The notes below the pieces were generated by a model, which was not told the DNA's origin, searched no databases, and saw only the letters and a list, made by a program, of their open reading frames with translations. Both the position numbers and the translations under genes were made by a program. 33,582 nt of DNA from contig JAIBBY010000052.1 in assembly GCA_019694455.1 (NCBI GenBank), forward strand, positions 1-33,582, written 5' to 3'. Below are positions 14,907-22,485 of the stretch, piece by piece; position 1 is the stretch's first letter; each line of letters starts with the position of its first letter. Source of the DNA: Pirellulales bacterium. Its GTDB lineage: Bacteria; Planctomycetota; Planctomycetia; Pirellulales; JAEUIK01.

Positions 14907-16445
14907 ATGCGCATGGGCCAGCACCAACCCACAGACGACGACCAGGCAGCGGGCGCCTGCCACGACGCCGCCGAACTGGCGCGGTTCGGCTATCGCCAGC
15001 AGCTTGCGCGCACCATGGGCTTGTTTTCCAGCTTTGCCGTCAGCTTCTCGCTGATCTCAATACTCACCGGCATCTTCACCAATTTCGGCGCTGGCCTCGC
15101 GCAAGTTGGTCCCGCGGTCATCTGGTCGTGGGTCGTTGCCGTCATCGGACAGTTGCTGGTCGCGCTGATGGTGGCCGAACTGGCGGCCCGCTTCCCGCTA
15201 TCGGGCTATGGCTATCAATGGGCCACACGATTGATCGGTCCGCGCTTTGGGTACTTTGTCGGCTGGCTTCTCTTGGCGCAGTGGCTAGCTGGCTTTCCCG
15301 GCATCTGCAAGACGTTTGCCGAGCAGATCCATCTGGCGCTAGGCGCGGTGCTGGAGGCTCCGCCATCGGTCTCCTGGCTAACCGTTGGCGCCATTACCCT
15401 GGTCACACTGATCCATCTGTGGGGTATCCGACTGGCGGCGCTGGTCAACGATTTTGGTGTGGTGGCCGAAATCATCGGCGCGGCCGCCATTACGCTGGTG
15501 CTGCTGGCAATCTGGTTGGGCAGCGGCACAACGAAGATGAGCTTCCTGTTCAACAGCACCCATCTGGCCACCGGCTCGCCGGCCACCTGGCAGGCCTTTG
15601 GCCTGTCGCTCCTTTTAGGCGCCTGGTGCATCACCGGGTTTGAGGCCGCTGCCGATCTGGCCGAAGAAACCCGCAAACCGCGCGAAACCGTCCCGCGCGC
15701 GGTCATCCTCAGCGTGCTCAGTTCCGGCATTGGCGGCTTCTTGATGCTGGCGGCCTTTATTCTCTCGATTCAGAATCTCACCGAGATTCAAAAGAGCGAT
15801 GCGCCGCTGGTCGAAGTGATTCACTCGCAGGTCGGTCCAACCGCCATGACGGCGCTGTTGGTGATTGTGACCGTATCCATCTTCGCCTGCGGCGTCGCTA
15901 GCATGGCGGCGGTCACTCGGTTGCTGTTCGCGCTGGCCCGCGACAACATGCTGCCCGCCTCACGGATTTTGAGTCAGGTACACAGCAAGCATCAAACCCC
16001 CACCTACGCGATCCTCACTATCTGGTTGCTCACCTGCGTGGTGGTGCTGCTGCTCGAATGGCAGCAGGCGCTCGACATCATTACCTCCATTGCCACGGTG
16101 GCTGGGTACTTGGGCTATGGCGGCATTGTTTTGGCCGGTTTGGTCGGCCTGCGCCACGCCGATTGGAGCCCGGGGTTTCAGCTTGGTCGCTGGCGAACCC
16201 TGGTCGGCGTCGTGGCGCTTGTCTGGACGGCCGTCGTGGTGGTGGCGCTGACCATTCCCAATCCGGCCGCGCCTCGTCCCTATGCGCCATTGGTAGCTAC
16301 CAGCGCCGCAATTGGCGTGGGCGCCTTGTTCTACCTGCTGTGGATTCGCCAGCGCATCGCCAACGGCACGGCCGGCCCACCGCCGCTCGCCGATGATGGA
16401 ATGACGGAGCCGGCTGAAATGCTAGCGGCGCCAGAGACGGTTTGA
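14907..16445 (+). CDS. APC-family amino acid permease
   Basis: The protein is about 512 residues with roughly twelve membrane segments. After a cytoplasmic N-terminus (residues 1-45) it follows the APC superfamily pattern: LISILTGIFTNFGAGLAQVGP in the first segments, AELAARFPLSGYGYQWA after the second, and GFEAAADLAEETRKPRETVPRA, the typical APC loop, in the middle. It imports or exchanges an amino acid, GABA or an amine; the GABA-permease/BAT1-like subfamily is the closest in feel, but the substrate cannot be read from sequence. The frame is open from 14700, but the first 69 codons are low-complexity and lie upstream of the promoter, so I choose 14907. A second ATG two codons later is possible. 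Confidence 0.85.
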   Translation: MRMGQHQPTDDDQAAGACHDAAELARFGYRQQLARTMGLFSSFAVSFSLISILTGIFTNFGAGLAQVGPAVIWSWVVAVIGQLLVALMVAELAARFPLSGYGYQWATRLIGPRFGYFVGWLLLAQWLAGFPGICKTFAEQIHLALGAVLEAPPSVSWLTVGAITLVTLIHLWGIRLAALVNDFGVVAEIIGAAAITLVLLAIWLGSGTTKMSFLFNSTHLATGSPATWQAFGLSLLLGAWCITGFEAAADLAEETRKPRETVPRAVILSVLSSGIGGFLMLAAFILSIQNLTEIQKSDAPLVEVIHSQVGPTAMTALLVIVTVSIFACGVASMAAVTRLLFALARDNMLPASRILSQVHSKHQTPTYAILTIWLLTCVVVLLLEWQQALDIITSIATVAGYLGYGGIVLAGLVGLRHADWSPGFQLGRWRTLVGVVALVWTAVVVVALTIPNPAAPRPYAPLVATSAAIGVGALFYLLWIRQRIANGTAGPPPLADDGMTEPAEMLAAPETV

Positions 16446-16456
16446 GCGCTCGCCAG

Positions 16457-19400
16457 TCACCGCGCGGCCGGGGCGCGACTTTCGTCCCAATCGCCCCACA
16501 CATACAGTTCGGCCAGCGCACGATTGCTGTCCCAAACCGCGGCGCCCAGGCGCAAGCCATCGCCGGAAAAGCGCACCCGCCGCACCTGTCCAATGATCCC
16601 CTTCAAATCGCCTAGTCGCTGCCCAGTGGCCACATTCCATAACGGAACCACCAAGGATCCGCCAGCGGCGGCCAAGGTGCGACTGTCAGCGGAAAAGTCG
16701 GTTGAAATCGGAGCGAACCCAACAGGCAGCACATGCGCTGTTTGCCCGCTGGCGGTGTCGACGAGCTGAATCTCATGCGTCGACATGGTCACTGCCAACC
16801 AATTACCGTCGGGTGAGAATTGAAGCGATTTGACATCGCCCGCATTCAGCGGCAGCGGCAGTCGCTGTCCGGTCGTCAGATCGACCAACAACGGCTCCGC
16901 TGGCGCGGCGCAAAGCGCCACCAGTCCGTGCTCGTCGCAATATGCCAGGCGGCAGTCGCCCACGTCGCCGACGGGAGCAAGCGAAGTCAATTGGGCGCCC
17001 CAGCGACCGCTATCGGTTGCCAACATGCCGTCTGGCGACAATAGCGCGTGCGTCCCCGCCAGATGATCCACCGCGATCTGACCAGCCGAGGCATCCACCG
17101 CCGGCAGCGTGGCAGTTTCGTTCCACAATTCGAACCGCGCGGTGTTCGAGTCCTTCGCGACCAGGACGCCGGGCGCCGCGTCGTTCGGATCGAACACAAT
17201 GACTCCCCGCTCTGGCGCCGGCCGCAAACGCGCGTGCCGCTGACGCACGTCCCACAGTTCCACTTGCTGACCAGGACGCCGCTGCGCCATCCAATGGAGC
17301 GTCGGCGAAATATCGATTTCATCCAATTCCCGCGCCCCCGGCGGCGGCCCCAGCGCTTTGCCAGACATCGCTTCGCCCCCCGCTGGATCAACTTCGCTCC
17401 AAAGCAGGATTTTCCCGTCGTAACTGATGGCCGCCAAACTGCTGTGCAATTGTGAAAAATCCAGGTCCTGCATGCGCGCCGCGTGCCGATGAATCAACTG
17501 CCTCGCCTCCCCCGATAGTTCATTCCACACGCGCACAGCGCCGTCGTTACACGCCGCGGCCAGCCAGCGATTGTCATCGGAGACCGCCAGCGACTGGGCA
17601 TCGCTCGGCACCCCCAGCGTGGTGAATGCGCGACCTGTATGGGCGTACAAGAGCGAGATCTGAAAATCTTGCGAACCGACAATCAGCGTCGGCGAGTGTC
17701 TCATAAAGCGGAGGTCATGCGCCCCGATCGGAAGATCATTCAACAGTTGCCAGTCCGAAGTTTTCCAAATCCATGTATGACCTTTCTCGGGGCTGGAGCA
17801 AGTCGCGGCCAACAGCAATCCATGCTCACAAAAGTCGAGTCGGTTGGTGGTCATCCTTGTGGTTGGCAATGACTTCACTAGCGCATGGTCCGCTAGCGAC
17901 CAGACCCGCACCTGATCATCGTTGCACCCGGTCGCAAGCCACTCTCCGCTTGGATGCAGCGCCACGCTCGTCACGGACTTCTCGTGCCTGATCGGCGGCG
18001 CTGCCTCGCGCCGCGCGCCAACATCCCAGATGCGCGCGGTCTTGTCGCAACTGACGCTCGCCAACAGTCGGCCATCGGCGCTAAACGCCAGGTCGTTGAC
18101 GCATACATCGGCTCCCGGTGGGATTGCTGGCGCCAAATCGCCAACGCACTCCAGCGGATTGCCCCGCCACAGCCGAATGTGGCCATCCTTGCCGCCGGTC
18201 GCCAACAGAGCCTCAGTCGGCGACCACGCTATGGCGTAACCCTCTTGATGACGGCTGTCGACAATGCTCGGCCGCGCGCTAAACTGCCGATCGAGATAGC
18301 GCCACGCAAAATCTCGCAGGTCCACGCCAGCCGTCGAATCGCGATAGCGATCCAAAAGTCCTCGCAATCGCGGCCCGTCTCCCAATTGGTATGCGTCGAA
18401 CGCCTCGCGCAAATCGACCGCGTACTCCAACTCACTATGCTGTCGCGCAGCGCTGTCAGACGTATCCACCAGCGACATCGCGGGAATAACGCCCTCACCT
18501 TCGCGCGCCGTCATTTCTCGGCGAAGCCCCCACGCGCTGTTGACGGTCGCCAGCGCCGTCATGATCGCCAGCGCCGCCATCCAGACCAATTCCGGACGCC
18601 GCCGCAGCGTCTTGACCGCGCGGCGCAGCGGCCCGGCCGGGCGCGCCACGGTCGGCCGCCCCGTCAAAAATCGATCTAAATCCTCCGCCAGTCGCTGCGC
18701 CGATGCATAGCGCCGCGCCGGTTCCTTCTCCAGGCATTTGAGACACACGGCCTCTAAATCGCGCGGAATACGGCCGGCCAACGCGCGCGGCGGTGTAGGC
18801 GATGCGCCCCGCACCAACAGCATCGTCTCGGCGCGATTCGCCCCGCCATGTGGCGGTTCGCCCGTCAGCAACTCATACAAAATTGCTCCCAGGCCATAGA
18901 TATCGGTGGCCGGCCCGGCGTCGACGCCAATGGCTTGCTCTGGCGCCATGTAGCAGGCCGTGCCCAGTGGTTCGCCCGTGAACGTCAAGTCGCGCTCTTC
19001 GTTCAAGAGTTTCGCCAAGCCAAAATCGCTGATCTTTGGCGTCTCCTCGGTGGTGAGCAGGATGTTCGATGGCTTCAGGTCACGATGCAGCACGCCGCGC
19101 GAGTGCGCATGCTCAACCCCCTCGGCAATCTGTTTCACCCATCGCGCCGCTTCATCCGGCGAAATGGACTTGCCGTTAGCCCATCGCGCCAGATTGCCCC
19201 CTTCGATCAATTCCTCGACCATGAATGGCAAATTGTCGAACTCGGCCGCCTCGTGTACCTGCACGATGCATGGATGGTGCAGCCGCGCGATGCTGGCCGC
19301 CTCAATGTGTAGCCGCGCGCGAGAACGAGCGCTGGCGAATTGCCCCGCGACAATCACCTTGATCGCCACCTCGCGCCCCAACGACAACTGAGTGCCCCGG

Positions 19401-19699
19401 TAGACGATGCTGGTGCCGCCGCGCCCTAGCACTTCGTGAATCTCATAACCAGGAATCGCCGGATAGCGCTCCGCGCGCTTGCTGACAACGCGATTCACCG
19501 CATCCAGCGCGTCCAGGCGGCGCTGTAACTCTTGCGCCAGCTCGCCAGATGCGCGACACGCATTGGTCAATAGTGGATCAAGCGCCACCAGCTCCGCGAA
19601 GGTCTCTTCCGCGTATTGCTCGCGCAGCGACTCCAACCGATCGAGCAAGCTGTCGATCGAAGGATCGTCCGCCGCTCTCAAGTCGATGTCGATGCTCAT
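16457..19699 (-). CDS. Membrane Ser/Thr protein kinase with C-terminal WD40 repeats
   Basis: The product is 1,080 residues. An N-terminal helical region (1-80) precedes a Hanks-type kinase domain (about 85-345): glycine loop LGRGGTSIVY (91-100), Lys114 (VAIKV), HRDLKPSN (205-212), DFG (225-227), and YMAPEQ. All catalytic residues are intact. One membrane segment (LVWMAALAIMTALATV, about 371-386) leads to about 600 residues of WD40-type repeats, such as LLATGGKDGHIRLW, LLASVSCDKTARIWD and WLAAACNDGAVRVWN; I count about ten, the later ones degenerate. The repeats should form one or two beta-propellers on the far side of the membrane, for sensing or protein binding. It follows an ECF sigma gene by 41 bases, so it probably controls or is controlled with that factor. 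The start at 19699 fits the gap; longer frames run into the sigma gene. Confidence 0.88.
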   Translation of the reverse strand: MSIDIDLRAADDPSIDSLLDRLESLREQYAEETFAELVALDPLLTNACRASGELAQELQRRLDALDAVNRVVSKRAERYPAIPGYEIHEVLGRGGTSIVYRGTQLSLGREVAIKVIVAGQFASARSRARLHIEAASIARLHHPCIVQVHEAAEFDNLPFMVEELIEGGNLARWANGKSISPDEAARWVKQIAEGVEHAHSRGVLHRDLKPSNILLTTEETPKISDFGLAKLLNEERDLTFTGEPLGTACYMAPEQAIGVDAGPATDIYGLGAILYELLTGEPPHGGANRAETMLLVRGASPTPPRALAGRIPRDLEAVCLKCLEKEPARRYASAQRLAEDLDRFLTGRPTVARPAGPLRRAVKTLRRRPELVWMAALAIMTALATVNSAWGLRREMTAREGEGVIPAMSLVDTSDSAARQHSELEYAVDLREAFDAYQLGDGPRLRGLLDRYRDSTAGVDLRDFAWRYLDRQFSARPSIVDSRHQEGYAIAWSPTEALLATGGKDGHIRLWRGNPLECVGDLAPAIPPGADVCVNDLAFSADGRLLASVSCDKTARIWDVGARREAAPPIRHEKSVTSVALHPSGEWLATGCNDDQVRVWSLADHALVKSLPTTRMTTNRLDFCEHGLLLAATCSSPEKGHTWIWKTSDWQLLNDLPIGAHDLRFMRHSPTLIVGSQDFQISLLYAHTGRAFTTLGVPSDAQSLAVSDDNRWLAAACNDGAVRVWNELSGEARQLIHRHAARMQDLDFSQLHSSLAAISYDGKILLWSEVDPAGGEAMSGKALGPPPGARELDEIDISPTLHWMAQRRPGQQVELWDVRQRHARLRPAPERGVIVFDPNDAAPGVLVAKDSNTARFELWNETATLPAVDASAGQIAVDHLAGTHALLSPDGMLATDSGRWGAQLTSLAPVGDVGDCRLAYCDEHGLVALCAAPAEPLLVDLTTGQRLPLPLNAGDVKSLQFSPDGNWLAVTMSTHEIQLVDTASGQTAHVLPVGFAPISTDFSADSRTLAAAGGSLVVPLWNVATGQRLGDLKGIIGQVRRVRFSGDGLRLGAAVWDSNRALAELYVWGDWDESRAPAAR

Positions 19700-19740
19700 A
19701 GACAAGTCATCCGCCGTCAAGGAATCTCGCGCGCTTGGAT

Positions 19741-20364
19741 CTACAGGAGCGGCATTTCGCCCGCCAACGCGTCGTGCAGCCGCAATCGCGCCCGCCGCCA
19801 GCGACGTCCTACGGTCTTCTCGGCCACGCCCAACAGCACCGCCACCTCCGCCTGCGGCAAATCGTGTAACCAAACGAGGTCGACTACCTGCCGCTCCTCG
19901 TCCGGCAGTCCATCAATCGCGCCATACAGCCGGCCCCAGCGTTCGGCCTGATCGAGCCGTCCTTCAGGGCCCGGCTGACGATCGAGCGCCTCCGCTTCAG
20001 AACTGCGACCATCGACCGATGGAGCATCGCTCAAGTAGTTGGCGCCCCAGCCCGTGGGACCATAATAGTGTCGCGCCAAGTCGATGAGCGCGTGCCGCAT
20101 ATTCTGCGCGGCAAAGGCCAGGAACATCGCCGTGTTCGTCGCGCGCAAGTCAGAGAGTCGCCGCGTCAGCCGCAGCAGCGTTTGTTGCAGCACGTCGTCG
20201 GTTCTTTCCCAACGGCGAAGGCAGTTGCCGCGCAACATCCGCGACGCCAGATTGCGCAGTCGTGACTCGGCGAATCGAATGAGCTCCTCGCGCGCGCGAT
20301 CGTCTCCATCGGCGAGCCGCTCAATCAGATGTGTCACGCGCGAAGTATCGGCCGCAATGGCCAT
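19741..20364 (-). CDS. ECF-type RNA polymerase sigma factor
   Basis: The product is 207 residues. Region 2 is seen as RLRNLASRMLRG, then DDVLQQTLLRLTRRL and FLAFAAQNMRHALIDLARHY; region 4 as GLPDEERQVVDLVWLHDLPQAEVAVLLGVAEKTVGRRWRRARLRL, shown here in family order with the helix-turn-helix at AEVAVLLGVAEKTVGRRWR. It matches the ECF/SigZ-like factors that planctomycetes place next to Ser/Thr kinases. The ATG at 20364 has AGGGCAGG upstream; an in-frame start at 20424 adds a non-conserved stretch. It is probably co-transcribed with the kinase downstream; no classical anti-sigma gene is adjacent, so the kinase likely takes that regulatory role. Confidence 0.85.
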   Translation of the reverse strand: MAIAADTSRVTHLIERLADGDDRAREELIRFAESRLRNLASRMLRGNCLRRWERTDDVLQQTLLRLTRRLSDLRATNTAMFLAFAAQNMRHALIDLARHYYGPTGWGANYLSDAPSVDGRSSEAEALDRQPGPEGRLDQAERWGRLYGAIDGLPDEERQVVDLVWLHDLPQAEVAVLLGVAEKTVGRRWRRARLRLHDALAGEMPLL

Positions 20365-20485
20365 CGTCCTGCCCTTGAATCCCGAAGCCAACAGTGCATG
20401 GTGTCGATCTGCCCCGTGCCCCATTGCCGCCCCGTTGCTGCGTGACCATTTCCCTCTGGCCTACCCCCTATTAGAGCATTAGATG

Positions 20486-20514
20486 ATGCTACCGCAGCGG
20501 GGGAAATAGTTCAA
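20486..20514 (-). promoter_or_regulatory. Promoter of the sigma factor-kinase operon
   Basis: On the minus strand TTGAAC (20514-20509), a 17-base spacer and TAGCAT (20491-20486) form a housekeeping-type promoter. Transcription would start near 20479, leaving a leader of about 115 bases before the sigma ATG. Confidence 0.5.
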
Positions 20515-20585
20515 AGAGAATCTCGACAATCAAGTCCAAAAAAATGGACCCACGCATCCGTTTCGCCGTCCGCCAAGGCGCTCGG

Positions 20586-20591
20586 TACAAT
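20586..20591 (+). promoter_or_regulatory. -10 box of the DUF1569 gene
   Basis: TACAAT (20586-20591) in the context CGGTACAATGAC matches -10-like elements upstream of several genes in this window. The -35 region (TTCGCC, 20562-20567) is weak. Confidence 0.35.
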
Positions 20592-20628
20592 GACGCCGCG
20601 CTAGTCGCCTCTTAGTAGGACTCAACAA

Positions 20629-21123
20629 ATGGCCATCGATCAATCCCGGCGCGACACCGGCAAAGTTCGCGGACGTCGCAAGCTTCGCTATCAATCGTTC
20701 GACGAGGTGTTGGCCGAAGCCCGGCGTCTGCACGCTACTCCACATCGGCAACTCGGCAACTGGACCTTGCCGATGATCCTCCAGCACCTGGCCAACGGCA
20801 TTCACGGCTCCATCGACGGGGGCACGTTCAACGTCAAGTGGTATTACAAGCTGATCGGCCCCTATGTCATCAAGCCCATGCTGGTCAAAGGGCCGTTCCC
20901 GGCGGGATTCCGTTTGCCACGCGCTGCCGAGGCGCGACTCGTGGCCCAGCCCGACGTCGACTACGACGCCGCGATGACAGCGCTAGAACAAGCCGTCGAG
21001 CGATTAAAGCGCGAACCCCAGCGCGGCAAGCACCCCGTGGCGGGCAAGCTCACCCGCGACGAATGGGACCAGTTCCACCTGCGCCACGCCGAGATGCATC
21101 TCAGCTTCTTGGTCGACCAATAG
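20629..21123 (+). CDS. DUF1569 family protein (DinB-like fold)
   Basis: The product is 164 residues and matches DUF1569: RKLRYQSFDEVLAEARRL at the start, LGNWTLPMILQHLANGIHGSIDG, and the closing HLRHAEMHLSFL. DUF1569 belongs to the DinB/YfiT-like four-helix group; His54 (LQHLA) and the His residues near the end (HLRHAEMH) are placed to bind a metal. No function is known for the family; some DinB-like proteins are thiol transferases, which is a guess here. AGGA eight bases before the ATG supports the start. It ends six bases before the convergent phosphotransferase-like gene. Confidence 0.8.
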   Translation: MAIDQSRRDTGKVRGRRKLRYQSFDEVLAEARRLHATPHRQLGNWTLPMILQHLANGIHGSIDGGTFNVKWYYKLIGPYVIKPMLVKGPFPAGFRLPRAAEARLVAQPDVDYDAAMTALEQAVERLKREPQRGKHPVAGKLTRDEWDQFHLRHAEMHLSFLVDQ

Positions 21124-21129
21124 CGCCGA

Positions 21130-22122
21130 CTATCGCTCCAGTCGGGCGACAATTTGCATTAGTCGACTTCGCACCGCGGACAAATCTTCAAATTGGCGAT
21201 CTTCCATAAACAGCCATTGGATCCAACTCAGTCCCGACAACACAACTCCCGAGCGATCGAAAATGCTCACCAGCGCCCGCTCCACTTCCGATAACGGCCG
21301 CAGCCGCTCATAAGCGATCATCGCCGTTTGCCATTGGGCACGGTCGTTGCCGACCAGGCTTCCCGTCAATCGCGCCACGTCGCCTGCCACACTTTCAAAG
21401 CGCAGCGCTCCAAAATCGACAATGCCCGCAACGCGATCATCTGCAAACAGCACATGATCGTGCCAGATATCGCGAATCGCTGGCTGGAGCGGAACCACCA
21501 TGGCCTGCGCATCTCGCAACTCGCGCTGGATGGCGCCAAGCCGCTGCGCAGCCACGCCCAAAATCCGTGCGGGCAAATCTCCCAGCTCACCCAATGGGCA
21601 TTGGACCGTCGCGCGACGTAACAGTTCCAACTCGCCCCCCAAGAGCCGCGCGGTCCACTCGCGCCGCTCTGCCAGTCCAGGGCTTGGCCCGGCCGCATGC
21701 GGCTCAAAGTCCGCAACCGCCACATGAAACCGAGCCAGAGTCTCCAAGGCGGCCACCAGCCGATCGGACGTTGGCCGATCATGAAAATCGGCCCTGCCAG
21801 GCAGCCAGGGGGTCAACTCCCACAAGTGCCCCCGCCAACGAACAAATGATTCCCCGCTGGCCGTAACTACCGGCAGGGGCAACTGGGTAAAACCTTTTGC
21901 CCCCGCATGCCGTAGGACGGAGTGTACGAGCTGAAGTCGGCTCGGCGTGGGATGCTCTAGTGGCCATTGCCGTAGACACCAATGCCCTGCCGGCGACTGC
22001 CAACGCCAGAAGCGAGCCCCGCTGAAACCGCCCGCCGAACCGAGGAACTCCGTCTCGCTTGGCAGGCAATGCGGCGGCCAAAACCTTGTCACCAACTCCC
22101 GAATCGGTGTCTCGTCATTCAT
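21130..22122 (-). CDS. APH-fold phosphotransferase-like protein
   Basis: The 330-residue protein has the aminoglycoside-phosphotransferase/homoserine kinase type II fold. Seen: an N-lobe with FLGSAGGFSGARFWRW (a glycine-rich loop), LCLRQWP-like strand with WCLRQWP (position of the ATP-contacting lysine, here Arg), and the C-lobe catalytic region IWHDHVLFADDRVAGIVDFGAL. The usual HGDxxxxN brackets are altered: HD is present but Asn is replaced by the HVLF turn, while the DFG-type metal Asp is kept. It probably phosphorylates a small molecule, or is inactive; the substrate is unknown. It is not evidence of antibiotic resistance. Start at 22122, the only ATG matching the family beginning. A promoter precedes it at 22137-22166. 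Confidence 0.7.
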   Translation of the reverse strand: MNDETPIRELVTRFWPPHCLPSETEFLGSAGGFSGARFWRWQSPAGHWCLRQWPLEHPTPSRLQLVHSVLRHAGAKGFTQLPLPVVTASGESFVRWRGHLWELTPWLPGRADFHDRPTSDRLVAALETLARFHVAVADFEPHAAGPSPGLAERREWTARLLGGELELLRRATVQCPLGELGDLPARILGVAAQRLGAIQRELRDAQAMVVPLQPAIRDIWHDHVLFADDRVAGIVDFGALRFESVAGDVARLTGSLVGNDRAQWQTAMIAYERLRPLSEVERALVSIFDRSGVVLSGLSWIQWLFMEDRQFEDLSAVRSRLMQIVARLER

Positions 22123-22136
22123 CGATCGTGGATTTC

Positions 22137-22166
22137 GCTATCCGATTCAACGAGCCCGTCACGCAA
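22137..22166 (-). promoter_or_regulatory. Promoter of the APH-fold gene
   Basis: On the minus strand TTGCGT (22166-22161), an 18-base spacer and GATAGC (22142-22137) precede the ATG at 22122 by 14 bases, leaving a very short leader and no ribosome site. Confidence 0.4.
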
Positions 22167-22272
22167 GATTTGTGCGAATCACCAACATGCCCCTACGAGT
22201 AAATGGTCTACCATCTGCGGGGAAGGGCCGTTCGCTGGTCCAATTCCATTGAGCCGATGAACAACTTTCAAT

Positions 22273-22302
22273 TTGAGCAAGAAGGGAAGCCTAGTCTATA
22301 TT
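22273..22302 (+). promoter_or_regulatory. Promoter of the metalloprotease gene
   Basis: TTGAGC (22273-22278), an 18-base spacer and TATATT (22297-22302) form a good promoter. The leader to the ATG at 22486 is about 175 bases. The rest of the 22123-22485 gap shows no other gene; this leader has no riboswitch I recognise. Confidence 0.5.
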
Positions 22303-22485
22303 TGACGGTTATTCCGCCGATTCGCCATTCGCCAGGAATCTAGATCAGCGGCAGCGCCGGTTACCGAGGCGCCGCGACGCCGTTTCCGTTTTGCTCGACG
22401 TAGTCTATCGAGGCCCCTCGCGCGCTGCTCGCCCGTAGTCGCTCGTGGCGCGAATTTTCTATCTCCGCACAAGAAAGTCTTCGAG

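Noticed and set aside
21130..22122. Antibiotic-resistance phosphotransferase
   Set aside because: Only the fold is shared; the catalytic loop is altered and the context is housekeeping.
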